This document shows, in pieces, positions 26,561 through 35,824 of a stretch of 64,000 bases of DNA. The stretch is from NCBI RefSeq assembly GCF_000688295.1, contig NZ_JHZF01000020.1:1-64000 (forward strand). The letters run 5' to 3'. The notes beneath the pieces were generated by a model. The model had not been told where the DNA came from. It searched no databases and saw only the letters and a program-made list of their open reading frames with translations. This DNA is from Pseudooceanicola nanhaiensis DSM 18065 (GTDB lineage: Bacteria; Pseudomonadota; Alphaproteobacteria; Rhodobacterales; Rhodobacteraceae). Numbering within the stretch: the first letter of the stretch is position 1; each line of letters begins with the position of its first letter. The position numbers and the translations under genes were made by a program.

Positions 26561-27697
26561 TCAGGGCTTGTATCTGGAGTAGATCTCTTCCTGTGCCTTG
26601 GCCTCGTAGGCCTGCCACTGGTCTTCCGACCAGGTCCCGGTCCCGATCGTCTTCGACGATCCGGGTCCACTTCCCGACCAGGGCGATAAAACGGTCGGCG
26701 TCTTCCTCGGGCGTCAGGGCGCCACGATCCTTTCCGGTCGCGACCACACGGTCCCGATCTTTAACGGCCTGCGCGGCAACCGCATCGGCGTAGTCGGTTT
26801 CGCCCGGGCCGAACGTGATCCCCTTCTCCTTCTCCTTCACCTGTTCGATGACTGTGGCGTCGTCGGTCTCGTAGGCTTCGGCAATGTTGCGCATCATTCG
26901 CGGCATCCGGTCGAGGAGCATCTGCCGCTCGGCATCCGTCAACCCTTGCCAGGCGCCCGCATTGAAGTTGATCAGGACGCTGCCGTGGAAGGTGCCGAGC
27001 GCGGTCGTGTTGACCGATTTCACCATGTCCCAGAGAGGGTAGGTCTTGAGCCAGGGGATCGACCCTGCGACGCAGTCGAGGACGCCGCGCTGCATGCCCT
27101 CATACATCTCGGTCGTCTGCAGGTTGACAGGGCTGGCGCCCAGGGCCGCCATCAGCTAACCCATGCCGCCGGTCCCCCGCACCTTCTTGCCTTGGACTGC
27201 CTGGAAGCTGGACACATCGCCATCCTTGCACATCAGTGCATAAGGTGTGGTCGAATACATCATCAGCGGAACAATGTCCCGTTCGGTGTATTCGGCGAGG
27301 CAGTTCTGGCAAGCCAGCAGCAGGTTCTCGTTGATCGCGGCGGTCATCACTCGCGAATCCTTGCCCAGCGTGCCGAAGTCCGACAGGACGACAGAGTTGG
27401 GCAGTTCGGCAGGTGTATAGAAGTCGGCGATCATGCCCATGTCGATCGCGCTGTTGGACAGGGCCTTCAGCGTGACGCGAACCGACCCGAGCGCGCCGCC
27501 TGGCACGATGTTGATGGTCAGCTCACCGCCCGACGCCTTTGCGATGTCCTCGGCCAGCGGCGTGGCCACGGCCACCACGGATGGATGGATCGCCGGCAGG
27601 CCGATCCCGTAAACCAGTTCCTTGGCGAAAGCGCCGGTCCCTGGCTGGATCGCCAGCGCCGCAGCCGCCAGTAGGCTCAGTCTTCTTCTCGTGACAT
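26561..27697 (-). pseudogene. dctP: dctP-type TRAP binding protein with amber stop and frameshifts
   Basis: The N-terminal region reads TRRRLSLLAAAALAIQPGTG, ELVYGIGLPAIHPS, DFYTPAELPNSVVLSDFGTL; the only nearby ATG (27697) is out of frame, so either a non-standard start or a one-base loss has occurred. TAG at 27156-27158 follows RGTGGMG, with MAALGASPVNLQTTEMYEGM continuing in frame. Near 26640 another shift separates GKWTRIVED from GTGTWSEDQWQAYEAKAQEE, the true ending at TGA 26561. The damage makes it non-functional. It once formed a TRAP binding protein next to the shorter one downstream. Confidence 0.84.
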
Positions 27698-28080
27698 TAA
27701 TCGGGTCCTCTCGTCGGCCCGAACGGGGCCAGGTGATTCAGGTTGCGGGACGATGTTCTTCCGACCGCCAGCGGGAAACCTGCGCGTGAAGCCCGGCCAT
27801 CGTTGTACACGTATGTACGGGATTGGCATGGTCCTGCCTGCGCCTGACGTCCCCGCTTCTGCGGCACGAACTCCCCCTGCTTCTCCGTTGCGGGCGGGCG
27901 GAACGGGGAGTCCGCGCAGAGGTCAGGCCAGCTGACCGCCCGGGATCGCTTCAACTGTATCCGTTTTTCACCCCCGGTCCCAGGCCCACCGCATGGACAG
28001 GCCCGCGACCGGCCCGCATCCGGGATGCACATGGCCCGCGCGGCTCGGTGCGGGCGGCTTCAACCAGACAGGGGTACCAT
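27698..28080. other. Intergenic region between dctP pseudogene and SDR fragment
   Basis: About 380 bases between two divergent broken genes. It holds the shared palindrome at 27806-27819. No protein frame here looks real and no hairpin was obvious. Confidence 0.5.
27806..27819. promoter_or_regulatory. Shared palindrome, site 7
   Basis: TACACGTATGTACG, inside the wider palindrome GTAC-ACGTAT-GTAC, lies 109 bp before the dctP pseudogene start near 27697. Confidence 0.5.
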
Positions 28081-28390
28081 ATGACGATCCGATACGACGG
28101 CAGGGTGGCGGTAGTGACCGGCGCAGGCGCCGGGCTTGGCCGGTCCCACGCGATGCTGCTGGCTTCGCGCGGCGCCAAGGTGGTGGTGAACGATCCCGGC
28201 GGCGCGGTGGACGGTGCCGGCGGCAACGCTGCTGTGGCCGATCAAGTGGTGAAGGAGATCCGGGATGCAGGCGGCATCGCGGTCGCCAACTATGCCTCGG
28301 TCGCCGACCGGGCCGGAGCCGCCTCTATCGTTCAGCAGGCGATCGCCGGCCCGGACGGTGCCGTCGCCGTCGACGCGCTGATGGTGCTGA
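28081..28390 (+). pseudogene. SDR dehydrogenase, N-terminal fragment only
   Basis: ATG 28081 opens a short-chain dehydrogenase of the multifunctional-enzyme type: RVAVVTGAGAGLGRSHAMLL, ASRGAKVVVNDPGGAVDGAG, EIRDAGGIAVANYASVADRA, SIVQQAI. The NAG motif, catalytic Ser and YxxxK are absent; from about 28350-28395 the sequence becomes the start of a crotonase on the opposite strand. An inversion or deletion joined the two. Such proteins oxidise 3-hydroxyacyl-CoA. Confidence 0.8.
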
Positions 28391-28396
28391 ACGTCG

Positions 28397-28533
28397 GCTT
28401 CTGCCGCGACGAACGCTGCAATGAGCGCGTCGAGCGTCGCGTAGCTGACCGAATTGCGACGCTCTGGCCGGTTGCGGGTCAGTACCGCGACTGCACCCTG
28501 GCGGGCGACCGTGACTTCGGGCCGGTCTTCCAC
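28397..28533 (-). pseudogene. Crotonase, N-terminal fragment only
   Basis: On the minus strand the text VEDRPEVTVARQGAVAVLTR, NRPERRNSVSYATLDALIAA and FVAAEAD is the first fifth of an enoyl-CoA hydratase family protein. It would start at GTG 28533 just after the stop of the CoA-transferase gene (28536). Homology ends near 28397, where it runs head-on into the SDR fragment. No active-site region is left. Confidence 0.75.
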
Positions 28534-28535
28534 CG

Positions 28536-29758
28536 TCAGACAATTCCGCTCAGGCGCAGTTTCTCGCGCGCACCTGCGTCGTAGCCCAGCCGTTCCAACA
28601 GTGTATCCGTATCCGCAACCATCAAAGGCGGAGCCGTTGTCGGGCCGATCGGCGTGCCCTAAAAATGCAGGGGATTGCCCACCAGGTCGATGGAACCGGC
28701 ATGCGGGTGCGCCACGCTCCATTTCATGCCGCGCGCGACGTCTGCGGGTCGTCGAAAACCTACTGGAAATCGTTGATCGGCCCGCAGGGGACGCCCTCTT
28801 CGCACAGCGCCGCCAGCCATCGGGCGGTGTCGTCCGTCAGGAACAGCGCCTGGACCTCGGCGCTCAGCGCGTAGCGGCTGGCGATCCGGGGGGCCGTCCT
28901 TGAACCGCGGGTCGGCCAGAAACTGCGGCGCCCCGAGCGCGGCACAGAGCTTGCGGAACTGGTTGTCGTTGCCGTCGGTCAGCATCAGCCCGCCATCCCG
29001 GGTGTAGAACATCTGCGATGGCACGCTGCCGTTTCCCTGCGTGCCGCGCTGGAAAGGCACCACGCCCGAGGTCAGGTAGATCTGCGCACAGTGCGACATC
29101 GCTGCCACGCCGCTGTCATAGAGCGCAAGGTCGACCTGCTGGCCGGTCCCACCGTTCGCATCCCGGTGATAGAGTGCCGCCGTGATCCCGATCACGGCAT
29201 TCAGCCCGCACAGGATATCGACGATCGAGGGCCCGACCTTCATGGGTCCCGCGCCCGGCTCTCCCTCTGCGATTCCGGTGACACTCATCAGTCCGCACAT
29301 GCCCTGGAAGACCGCATCGTAGCCGGGTTGCTGCGCATAGGGTCCGGTCTGCCCGAAGCCCGTGACCGAACAGTAGATCAGGCGGGAAAGTCCTTGTGCT
29401 GGCTCTCGAAATCGAGGCCGTAGCGCTTCAGGTCGCCGACCTTGTAATTTTCGAACAGGACGTCGCTCTCACCGGCAAGCCGAGGGACCGTCTCCTGCCC
29501 CCCGGGTTTCGAGATGTCGAGCGTCATGGACAACTTGCCGCGGTTGCACGACAGGTGGAAGAAATTCTCGGAACTCTGGCTGCCGTCGTCGTGGGTGATA
29601 TAGGGCGGGCCGTAGTAACGCGCGTCGTCGCCCGCGCCGGCGCGTTCCACCTTGATTACCTCGGCGCCTAGGTCAGCCAGATACTGGCCGGCCCAGGGAC
29701 CGGCAAGGATGCGCGACATGTCTAGAACGCGGAACCCCTCCAGCGGCCTGTCAGCCAT
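28536..29758 (-). pseudogene. CaiB/BaiF CoA-transferase with two amber stops and three frameshifts
   Basis: Start ATG 29758 (AAGGGGACGAC upstream): RPLEGFRVLDMSRILAGPWA, LADLGAEVIKVERAGAGDDA, FENYKVGDLKRYGLDF. Near 29380 one base is missing (a C run) before LIYCSVTGFGQTGPYAQQPG. Near 28890 one C is extra before ASRYALSAEVQALFL. TAG at 28760-28762 replaces the second Gln of NDFQQVFDD. Another shift follows near 28737 before KWSVAHPHAGSIDLVGNPL, then TAG at 28659-28661 and the original end at TGA 28536 (EKLRLSGIV). The many lesions show long-standing loss of function. It is downstream of a MaoC and an acyl-CoA dehydrogenase gene on the same strand. Confidence 0.87.
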
Positions 29759-29781
29759 TGTCGTCCCCTTCGACCGTCTGC

Positions 29782-30252
29782 TCAGTGCGTGCCATCGGTC
29801 CGGGCGTGGACCATCCGGGTGGGCGTGTATTCCAGCACCAGTTCGCCGCGCTGGTTCAGGACCCGGTTGCGGGTTTTGACGATCCCGGTGTGCGGGCGGC
29901 TCTTCGAGCGGCGCGCCTCCAGCACCTCGACCTCGCAATGCAGCGTGTCGCCGGCGACGGTGGGGCCGTGTACCTTGTATTCCATCTCGAGGAAGGCGAA
30001 GCCGGTGTGCTGCATCGAGCACTGTACCAGCAGGCCCTCCATGAAGCAGTAGACCAGCGCGCCGGGCACGACCCGGCCCTTCAGCACCGACTCTTCCTCC
30101 TGGAACTCGTAATTCACGAACAGCACCTCGGTCATGCCGGTGCAGGTGACGAAGTTGATGATGTCTGCTTCGGTGATCGTCCGCCCGATGGTCTTGAACT
30201 GGCGACCGACAGTGGCGTCCTCGAAGAAGAGGCCGAGGCCAAGCGTTTCCAT
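29782..30252 (-). CDS. MaoC-family hotdog dehydratase
   Basis: A 156-residue single hotdog of the MaoC/mesaconyl-CoA-hydratase-like group: GLGLFFEDATVGRQFKTIGR, TITEADIINFVTCTGMTEVL, VVPGALVYCFMEGLLVQCSM, HTGFAFLEMEYKVHGPTVAG, and a C-terminal RNRVLNQRGELVLEYTPTRM. Family members hydrate enoyl-CoA or related dicarboxylic CoA esters. Start ATG 30252 follows AAAGGACACTAC. It lies 40 bp after an acyl-CoA dehydrogenase and 23 bp before a CoA-transferase pseudogene, so it was the hydratase of a three-gene pathway. The frame is intact. Confidence 0.87.
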   Translation of the reverse strand: METLGLGLFFEDATVGRQFKTIGRTITEADIINFVTCTGMTEVLFVNYEFQEEESVLKGRVVPGALVYCFMEGLLVQCSMQHTGFAFLEMEYKVHGPTVAGDTLHCEVEVLEARRSKSRPHTGIVKTRNRVLNQRGELVLEYTPTRMVHARTDGTH

Positions 30253-30292
30253 GTAGTGTCCTTTCATTGTCTCGCGTGGTCGCTCAGCGCCA

Positions 30293-31438
30293 TCAGCGCA
30301 GGACGTTGCGCGAGATGATGTTGCGCTGGATCTGGTTGGTGCCTTCGATGATCTGGAGCACCTTGGCGTCGCGGAAGTAACGGTTGATTCCGTATTCGTT
30401 GGAGATGCCGGCGGCTCCGAAGAGCTGGACCGCATCGGTGGCCACCTTCATGGCAGTATCGGTCGAGAAACACTTGGCGATCGCTGCCATCTGACCCAGT
30501 GCGTGTCCTCTGACGCCTGCGTCCACGGCCGCCGCCGCCTGGTACACGAGCAGGCGTGCTGCCTGGGTCTGGGTTTCCATATCCGCGACCATCCACCTGA
30601 TCCCCTGAAAATCGGCGATGGACTGACCAAAGGCATGGCGGTCCTTGATGAAGGCAACCGAATGATCGAGAGCGCCCTGGGCGCAGCCGACGGCTCGCGC
30701 ACCGATGATAGGGCGGCTTTCGTTGAGCGCTGCCATGGCGACGCGAAAGCCCGTTTCCTCGTCGCCCAGCATCGCGGTGGCGGGAACGCGGCAATCCTCC
30801 AGGTAGACCGAATGCGATGGCACGCCGCGTGCGCCCATCTTATCCTCCTTGGGGCCAACGTTGAAGCCTGGGGTGTCGGTATCGACGATGAAGAGGTTGA
30901 TCTTGCCGCGGTCGTCGCCCGTGCCGGTTCTGGCTGCCACCAGAACGAAATCCGCCATGCCCGAGTTGGTGCACCAGATCTTGTTGCCGTTCAGGACATA
31001 GTGATCACCGTCGCGCACTGCACGGGTCTTGAGACCGGCAAGGTCCGATCCGCTTTGCGGTTCGGTGAGGGAAATGGCGCCACGCAGGTCTCCTGCGGCA
31101 AGTCCGGGAAGGTATTTCTTCTTCTGTTCTTCGGTGCCGCCAGCCATGATGGCACCGATCGGCACCCACTGGACAAGCAGAAGATAGGCCGTGTTGTAGC
31201 AGACCCGACCGAATTCCTCGACAGCGACGCAGGCCGACAGCATCGAGTTCGCTCCGCCGAATTCCTCGGGGAAAGGCAGCAGGAACAGGCCCAGCTCCTT
31301 CAACATGTCGAACATGTCCTGCGGATACTCGGCCGTCCGGTCGATCTCCTGCGCGCGCGGCGCGACCTTCTCGCGCGCCACGCGACGGACGAGTTCCTGA
31401 ACTTGCAACTGATCTTCGCCGAGAGTGAAATGGGACAA
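30293..31438 (-). CDS. Acyl-CoA dehydrogenase, canonical
   Basis: A 381-residue dehydrogenase of standard layout: FTLGEDQLQVQELVRRVARE, LGLFLLPFPEEFGGANSMLS, GAISLTEPQSGSDLAGLKTR, YVLNGNKIWCTNSGMADFVL, IKDRHAFGQSIADFQGIRWM, and KVLQIIEGTNQIQRNIISRN, which carries the catalytic Glu (IIEGT). I set the start at TTG 31438, with AGAGGAAA nine bases upstream and the expected length; the frame also runs to another TTG at 31495. It oxidises an acyl-CoA using FAD, passing electrons to ETF. It heads an operon with the MaoC gene and the broken CoA-transferase, and a shared palindrome lies 104 bp upstream. Confidence 0.9.
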   Translation of the reverse strand: MSHFTLGEDQLQVQELVRRVAREKVAPRAQEIDRTAEYPQDMFDMLKELGLFLLPFPEEFGGANSMLSACVAVEEFGRVCYNTAYLLLVQWVPIGAIMAGGTEEQKKKYLPGLAAGDLRGAISLTEPQSGSDLAGLKTRAVRDGDHYVLNGNKIWCTNSGMADFVLVAARTGTGDDRGKINLFIVDTDTPGFNVGPKEDKMGARGVPSHSVYLEDCRVPATAMLGDEETGFRVAMAALNESRPIIGARAVGCAQGALDHSVAFIKDRHAFGQSIADFQGIRWMVADMETQTQAARLLVYQAAAAVDAGVRGHALGQMAAIAKCFSTDTAMKVATDAVQLFGAAGISNEYGINRYFRDAKVLQIIEGTNQIQRNIISRNVLR

Positions 31439-31541
31439 TTCGGTTTCCTCTTCGCCTGCTGTACCGGTGCGCAGGCAGATCTGCGCTTTCGGCAAGGATG
31501 TCTGGGCTGCCGTCCCGCCCTCAATCGGACGGAAACGGAAT

Positions 31542-31555
31542 CACACGGATGTGCG
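31542..31555. promoter_or_regulatory. Shared palindrome, site 8
   Basis: CACACGGATGTGCG, one mismatch between arms, lies 104 bp before the acyl-CoA dehydrogenase start at 31438. Confidence 0.55.
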
Positions 31556-31570
31556 AGTTGGCGGCGCGTT

Positions 31571-32368
31571 TCAGGGTGCGATGACGGCGCGGCCGTTGCC
31601 GATGACGGTCACTCCGCGTTCGGGCACGCTGACCCGGAAGCTCGCCACCGGACCATCGACCCAGATCTCGGTGCGGATCGTCTCTCCGGGGTAGGCGGGG
31701 GCGGTGAAGCGGCCTCGAAGCCCGGTCATCCGGGCCGGGTCATAGCCGCAGACCTCTTTCAGCACCGCGTGGCCCGCGACGCCCCACGTGGCCACCCCAT
31801 GCAAGATCGGGCGGTCGAAACCCGCCTTCTTCGCGACATCGGGATCGGCGTGCAGCGGGTTCATGTCCGCGTTCAGGCGATAGATCAAGGCGATCTGGTC
31901 GACGGTCGGGAGGTCGCTGACGATGTCGGGCTCGCGGTCGGGCAGGGGGTGCGGCGCATCGCCAGGCTCCCCGGCTGACCCGCAGCCGCCATCCCCCCGA
32001 GCAAAGGTGGCCTGCCGCACTCGCGCCAGCACATCGCCTGTTGCCTTGTCGGTGATCTCGCGTTCGGCAAAGGTCAGCGCCCCGCGGCCTTCGCCCTTGT
32101 CGGAGACGCCCGTCACCCGGGTCTTGCCGATCACGGTCGCCTCGGGCGGCAGCGGCTTCAGCGCCGCGCGGTCCGAGATGTCGACCTTGTAGAAGTCCGC
32201 CTGTCCGCCGTCCGTCCCGATCTCGGTCACTACAGCGGCGCCAGCTGCCTCGTTCATGTCGAAGATGCCGACCTTGCTGCCTTCCGCTGCCAGGCGTCTC
32301 GCTGTGGCCCGTCCGATGCCGCTGGCGCCCCCGGTGACGATGACTGTCCTGCCTTCCAATCCACGCAT
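31571..32368 (-). CDS. In-frame chimera: SDR N-terminus fused to a MaoC hydratase
   Basis: Residues 1-68 are the start of a short-chain dehydrogenase (RGLEGRTVIVTGGASGIGRA, EGSKVGIFDMNEA), close to 2-hydroxyacyl-type BadH proteins. From about residue 71 the protein is the last 195 residues of a double-hotdog MaoC hydratase like that at 17625: ATVIGKTRVTGVSDKGEGRG, AEREITDKATGDVLARVRQA, YRLNADMNPLHADPDVAKKA with catalytic Asp near 168 and His near 173, RPILHGVATWGVAGHAVLKE. The SDR lacks its active site, while the MaoC active domain is whole, so weak hydratase activity is conceivable. The join near 32158 kept the frame, implying a deletion. It is divergent from the IclR gene at 32625. Confidence 0.87.
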   Translation of the reverse strand: MRGLEGRTVIVTGGASGIGRATARRLAAEGSKVGIFDMNEAAGAAVVTEIGTDGGQADFYKVDISDRAALKPLPPEATVIGKTRVTGVSDKGEGRGALTFAEREITDKATGDVLARVRQATFARGDGGCGSAGEPGDAPHPLPDREPDIVSDLPTVDQIALIYRLNADMNPLHADPDVAKKAGFDRPILHGVATWGVAGHAVLKEVCGYDPARMTGLRGRFTAPAYPGETIRTEIWVDGPVASFRVSVPERGVTVIGNGRAVIAP

Positions 32369-32460
32369 GCGCCCAACTCCGTTTCGTGTCGCTGTTTGCG
32401 CCTGAATCTAGGCGACACCCCGGGACCGAGAAACCGAAGGCCGGCATCATGGTCAGGCAT

Positions 32461-32474
32461 CGCACATACCTGCG
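32461..32474. promoter_or_regulatory. Shared palindrome, site 9
   Basis: CGCACATACCTGCG, one mismatch between arms, lies 93 bp before the SDR-MaoC chimera start (32368) and 151 bp before the divergent IclR gene (32625). Confidence 0.58.
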
Positions 32475-32624
32475 GAATCCAACTCTTTTTCATATCGAGA
32501 GACCTGGAGGCCAGGCAGCTTCCGACCAGGCGGATCGTAGCGGTTTGTTAACCTCTTGACCTTTTCGTCTCTCAACGTTCACAATAGCGCACGCCATTCT
32601 ATATGTCGCATTTGGGAGGAGACG

Positions 32625-33482
32625 ATGTTGGATGAGAGGGCGGCGGCCACTGGCCGTCAGAACCATGTGGTCAAATCGGTCGCCAGAACACTGGAGTCCC
32701 TTGAACTCTTTGATGAATTGCGGCGGCCGGTGAGCATCGTCGAGGTGTCGAACCACCTGGGCTACCCGCAGTCGAGCACCGCGGCACTGCTCAAGAGCAT
32801 GGTGTCCATGGGCTTCCTGATCTACGACCGGAAGAATCGCACCTACTTCCCGACCGATCGCGTCCCGCTGATCGGCAGCTGGATGAGTCCGGCGCTTTTT
32901 GCCAATGGAACGCTGCTGCACCTTGTCGACACCGTGGTCGAGCGCAGCGGACTCCTGTGTCTGCTGGGGGCGCAAAACGGCGACCAGGCACTCTACTATC
33001 ATGTGAAGATGCCGCCGAAGCCGCTGACACACCACATCGCAGTCGGTACTCGGAGGCCGCTCGGCACTTCCGGGGTCGGTCACGTCCTGCTATCCACCAT
33101 GCAGGACGACGAGGTCCGAAGGATGTACCGTCGTGTCAATGCCTACCGCTCCGACGGATCGGAAGCGATCGACATCCCGAAGCTGATCTCTTCTATCGAG
33201 GATGTGCGCAGCAAGGGCTACTTCGTCTCCATCGACCAGGTGGTCCGGGGCTCGGGCCTGATTGCCATGCTGGTGCCGCGCGAATGCACCGACCGGCCGC
33301 TGGCCATCGGGCTGGGCGCGCCGACGACAACGATCCTCGAGCGCAAGCTGGAACTCGTCGCCATTCTGCGCGAAGAGATCGACCGCCACTTCGGCCGTTA
33401 CGTCGCCATCGCCGCACGGCGGAAGGCGCCGGAGTTCCAGCTGCCGAACGGACGCAAGATCCGCGCCGCCGGAATGCGCTGA
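32625..33482 (+). CDS. IclR-family transcriptional regulator
   Basis: A complete 285-residue IclR protein. Helix-turn-helix at about residues 16-75 (VVKSVARTLESLELFDELRR, EVSNHLGYPQSSTAALLKSM); effector domain from about 90 (SGLLCLLGAQNGDQALYYHV, THHIAVGTRRPLGTSGVGHV, GSGLIAMLVPRECTDRPLAI). The end is basic and longer than usual (RYVAIAARRKAPEFQLPNGR). Start ATG 32625 follows GGGAGGAGACG. It is divergent from the SDR-MaoC gene with a shared palindrome between, and with 879-1691 is one of two intact IclR proteins that could control the palindrome family. Ligand unknown. Confidence 0.9.
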   Translation: MLDERAAATGRQNHVVKSVARTLESLELFDELRRPVSIVEVSNHLGYPQSSTAALLKSMVSMGFLIYDRKNRTYFPTDRVPLIGSWMSPALFANGTLLHLVDTVVERSGLLCLLGAQNGDQALYYHVKMPPKPLTHHIAVGTRRPLGTSGVGHVLLSTMQDDEVRRMYRRVNAYRSDGSEAIDIPKLISSIEDVRSKGYFVSIDQVVRGSGLIAMLVPRECTDRPLAIGLGAPTTTILERKLELVAILREEIDRHFGRYVAIAARRKAPEFQLPNGRKIRAAGMR

Positions 33483-33509
33483 GACCGATGCGCGACGGTC
33501 GCGGGGCGA

Positions 33510-35612
33510 TCAGCCCCGCGGCTCGATCACGGCATCCAGGGCCACGACGCCCCGGCCCTTCTCCAGGACCAGCACCGGATTGAGGTCAATGCTTTCGACC
33601 CCTTCGGCATTCGCGGCGGCAAAGATCGACACATCGCGGAGAAGTCGTGCCAAGGCCTCGGTATCGGCGGGCGCCGCGCCGCGATAGCCGTCCAGCAGGG
33701 GCCAGGACCTGATCCGGCGGATCATCTCCCGTGCAGTGCTCAGGTCGAACGGAGCCGTCTGGAAGGTCACGTCGGGCATCAGCTCGACCAGGACACCACC
33801 TAGGCCGAACATCACCACCGGCCCGAAGACGGCATCGCTCACCGTTCCGACGATCACCTCGATCCCCTTGGGGGCCATCGGCGCCACGAGGATGCCGTCG
33901 AGCCGGGCGCCCGGTGCCTTGTCCCGCACATTGCGGGACAGGCGGTCAAAGGCGTCGCGCACGGCGTCGGCGCCGGCGACGTTCAGGGCCACGCCCCCGA
34001 TCTCGGTCTTGTGCTGGATATCGGCCGAGGCGACCTTCATTGCCACCGGGCCCCCGGCTGCCTCGGCCGCCGCCACCGCGGCCGCCGCGTCCTGCGCCAA
34101 GACTTCGGTCAGGAAGGGAACGCCCGCCGCACCCAGCACCCGCTTGGCGGCATACTCCGACATCGGATCGCCGCCCTTGGCGAGCGTCGGCGAGGGCAGG
34201 AACGGGGCCACCGGCACTTCGCCCGCGAACACCCGACCGAAGTCCGTCAGCGCCCCCGCGATCTGCACGGCGCGGTCGGCGTCCTGATAGACGAGGAAGC
34301 CCATGTCCTTGTAGCTCTGCCGGATCTCCTTGGTCGCGCCCATGCACAGGACGACCAGCTTGTCGCGCTTCCCTTCCAGCCCGTTCAAGATCGCGTCACG
34401 GACCGGGATCGTATAAGCCTCGGCCGCGGGTGTCGTTGTCAGGAAGAAGACGATCATGTCGTATCCTCCTTCGTCGAGAACGATGCGGATGTTCTCGGAC
34501 AGCAGCGACATGTCGTTCATCACCTGCGCGGTGGTGTCGATCGGATTGCCGACGGCGGCGAAGGGCAGCAGTTTCTTGAGTTTGCGCCCCGCCTCCTCTG
34601 GCATTGGCGCGACGTCGAGGCCATAGACTTCGGCCGCGTCGCACATCTGGACGCCGACGCCGCCCGACAGGGTGATGATGCCGACCCGGTTTCCCTTCGG
34701 CATAACGCCGTTCAGGCAGGCCTCGGCCAGGTCCAGCTGCTGGTCCGTCGTCCGTGTGCGGTACACGCCGTATTCGCGGAAGACGGCATCGTAGACGTCA
34801 TCCGATCCGGCGAGAGAGGCCGTGTGCGACTGCGCCGCCCGGGTCCCCGCGGCCGAGCGCCCGACCTTCATGGCGATCACCGGCTTTCCCGCCGCGCGCG
34901 CTCGGGCCAGCCCCTCGCGGAAGGCCGGCCCCTTGCGGACCCCTTCGAGGTAGAGGGCGATGACCTTGACGTCGTCGCGCCCGGCCAGCCACGCGATGCA
35001 TTCGCCCACCTCGAGGTCGGCCTCATTGCCGGTGGTGATCCAGTAATTGATCCCCAGGCCCCGCTGGCTGGCAAGATAGGCGATGTAGCCGCCGTAGGCG
35101 CCACTCTGCGAGACGACCGCGACACCGCCAGGGGGGGGCACGTCGCGGTCGATGGACTGCGTGAAGGTGCCGTAGAACCCGATCTCGGTCGCGAAGAGGC
35201 CGACGCAGTTCGGCCCGATCAGGCGGATCCCGCCCTCGCGCGCAACCGCCTGGATTTCCTCCTGCATCGCGGCGCCCTCGTCGCCCGCCTCGGCAAAGCC
35301 CGACGACATGATGATCGCGCCCTTCAGCCCGACCGCCGCACCCTCCCTCAGGGTGTCGGCCACCAGTGAGGCAGGAATGGCTAGGATCGCCACGTCCGGC
35401 GCCTCCGGCAGCGCGGACAGTGACGGATACGCCTTCATCCCCTGCACGACCTCACGTCTGGGATTGATGGGATAGATCCGCCCCTGGTACCCGCGCTCGA
35501 TCAGATAGCGCAGCGGCCGCGCAGAGATGCGCGACGCATCGTCGGATGCGCCGACCACGGCGACCGATGAGGGGCGGAAGATCTTGTCGAGGGCGGGATC
35601 GGGAAAGGTCAT
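33510..35612 (-). CDS. Acyl-CoA synthetase (NDP-forming), acetate-CoA ligase family
   Basis: A 700-residue fused synthetase: CoA-binding domain at about 8-110 (FRPSSVAVVGASDDASRISA), succinyl-CoA-ligase-like domains with GPNCVGLFATEIGFYG, VVSQSGAYGGYIAYL and the phosphorylated-His region SHTASLAGSDDVYDAVF, and an ATP-grasp domain from about 480 (GGPVAMKVASADIQHKTEIG, FGPVVMFGLGGVLVELM, SIDLNPVLV). It joins CoA to a carboxylic acid with ATP, releasing ADP and phosphate. Start ATG 35612 has a weak ribosome site. It is divergent from the crotonase at 35825. This is the largest intact gene of the accessory region. Confidence 0.9.
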   Translation of the reverse strand: MTFPDPALDKIFRPSSVAVVGASDDASRISARPLRYLIERGYQGRIYPINPRREVVQGMKAYPSLSALPEAPDVAILAIPASLVADTLREGAAVGLKGAIIMSSGFAEAGDEGAAMQEEIQAVAREGGIRLIGPNCVGLFATEIGFYGTFTQSIDRDVPPPGGVAVVSQSGAYGGYIAYLASQRGLGINYWITTGNEADLEVGECIAWLAGRDDVKVIALYLEGVRKGPAFREGLARARAAGKPVIAMKVGRSAAGTRAAQSHTASLAGSDDVYDAVFREYGVYRTRTTDQQLDLAEACLNGVMPKGNRVGIITLSGGVGVQMCDAAEVYGLDVAPMPEEAGRKLKKLLPFAAVGNPIDTTAQVMNDMSLLSENIRIVLDEGGYDMIVFFLTTTPAAEAYTIPVRDAILNGLEGKRDKLVVLCMGATKEIRQSYKDMGFLVYQDADRAVQIAGALTDFGRVFAGEVPVAPFLPSPTLAKGGDPMSEYAAKRVLGAAGVPFLTEVLAQDAAAAVAAAEAAGGPVAMKVASADIQHKTEIGGVALNVAGADAVRDAFDRLSRNVRDKAPGARLDGILVAPMAPKGIEVIVGTVSDAVFGPVVMFGLGGVLVELMPDVTFQTAPFDLSTAREMIRRIRSWPLLDGYRGAAPADTEALARLLRDVSIFAAANAEGVESIDLNPVLVLEKGRGVVALDAVIEPRG

Positions 35613-35712
35613 GTGGTTCGCTTCGATGTTCAGGGGGCGCACCGGATGACCGGGCGCGTCGTTCTGAACCTCCGCGCGGAGCGGCGCCGCTGCACGAGCC
35701 CCGTTCCGCATT

Positions 35713-35726
35713 CGCGCATCTGTGTG
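35713..35726. promoter_or_regulatory. Shared palindrome, site 10 (weaker)
   Basis: CGCGCATCTGTGTG matches the pattern with two changes. It lies 99 bp before the crotonase at 35825 and 101 bp before the divergent synthetase at 35612. Confidence 0.4.
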
Positions 35727-35824
35727 GATTTCGGCCCTCTCCGCCCGGTCGCGGGCCGCCGGGCTTCCGGTCGGGGAACGCACGGGGCAGAAAGGCCCCC
35801 AACCGGCAGTCAGAGGAGAGAGCC

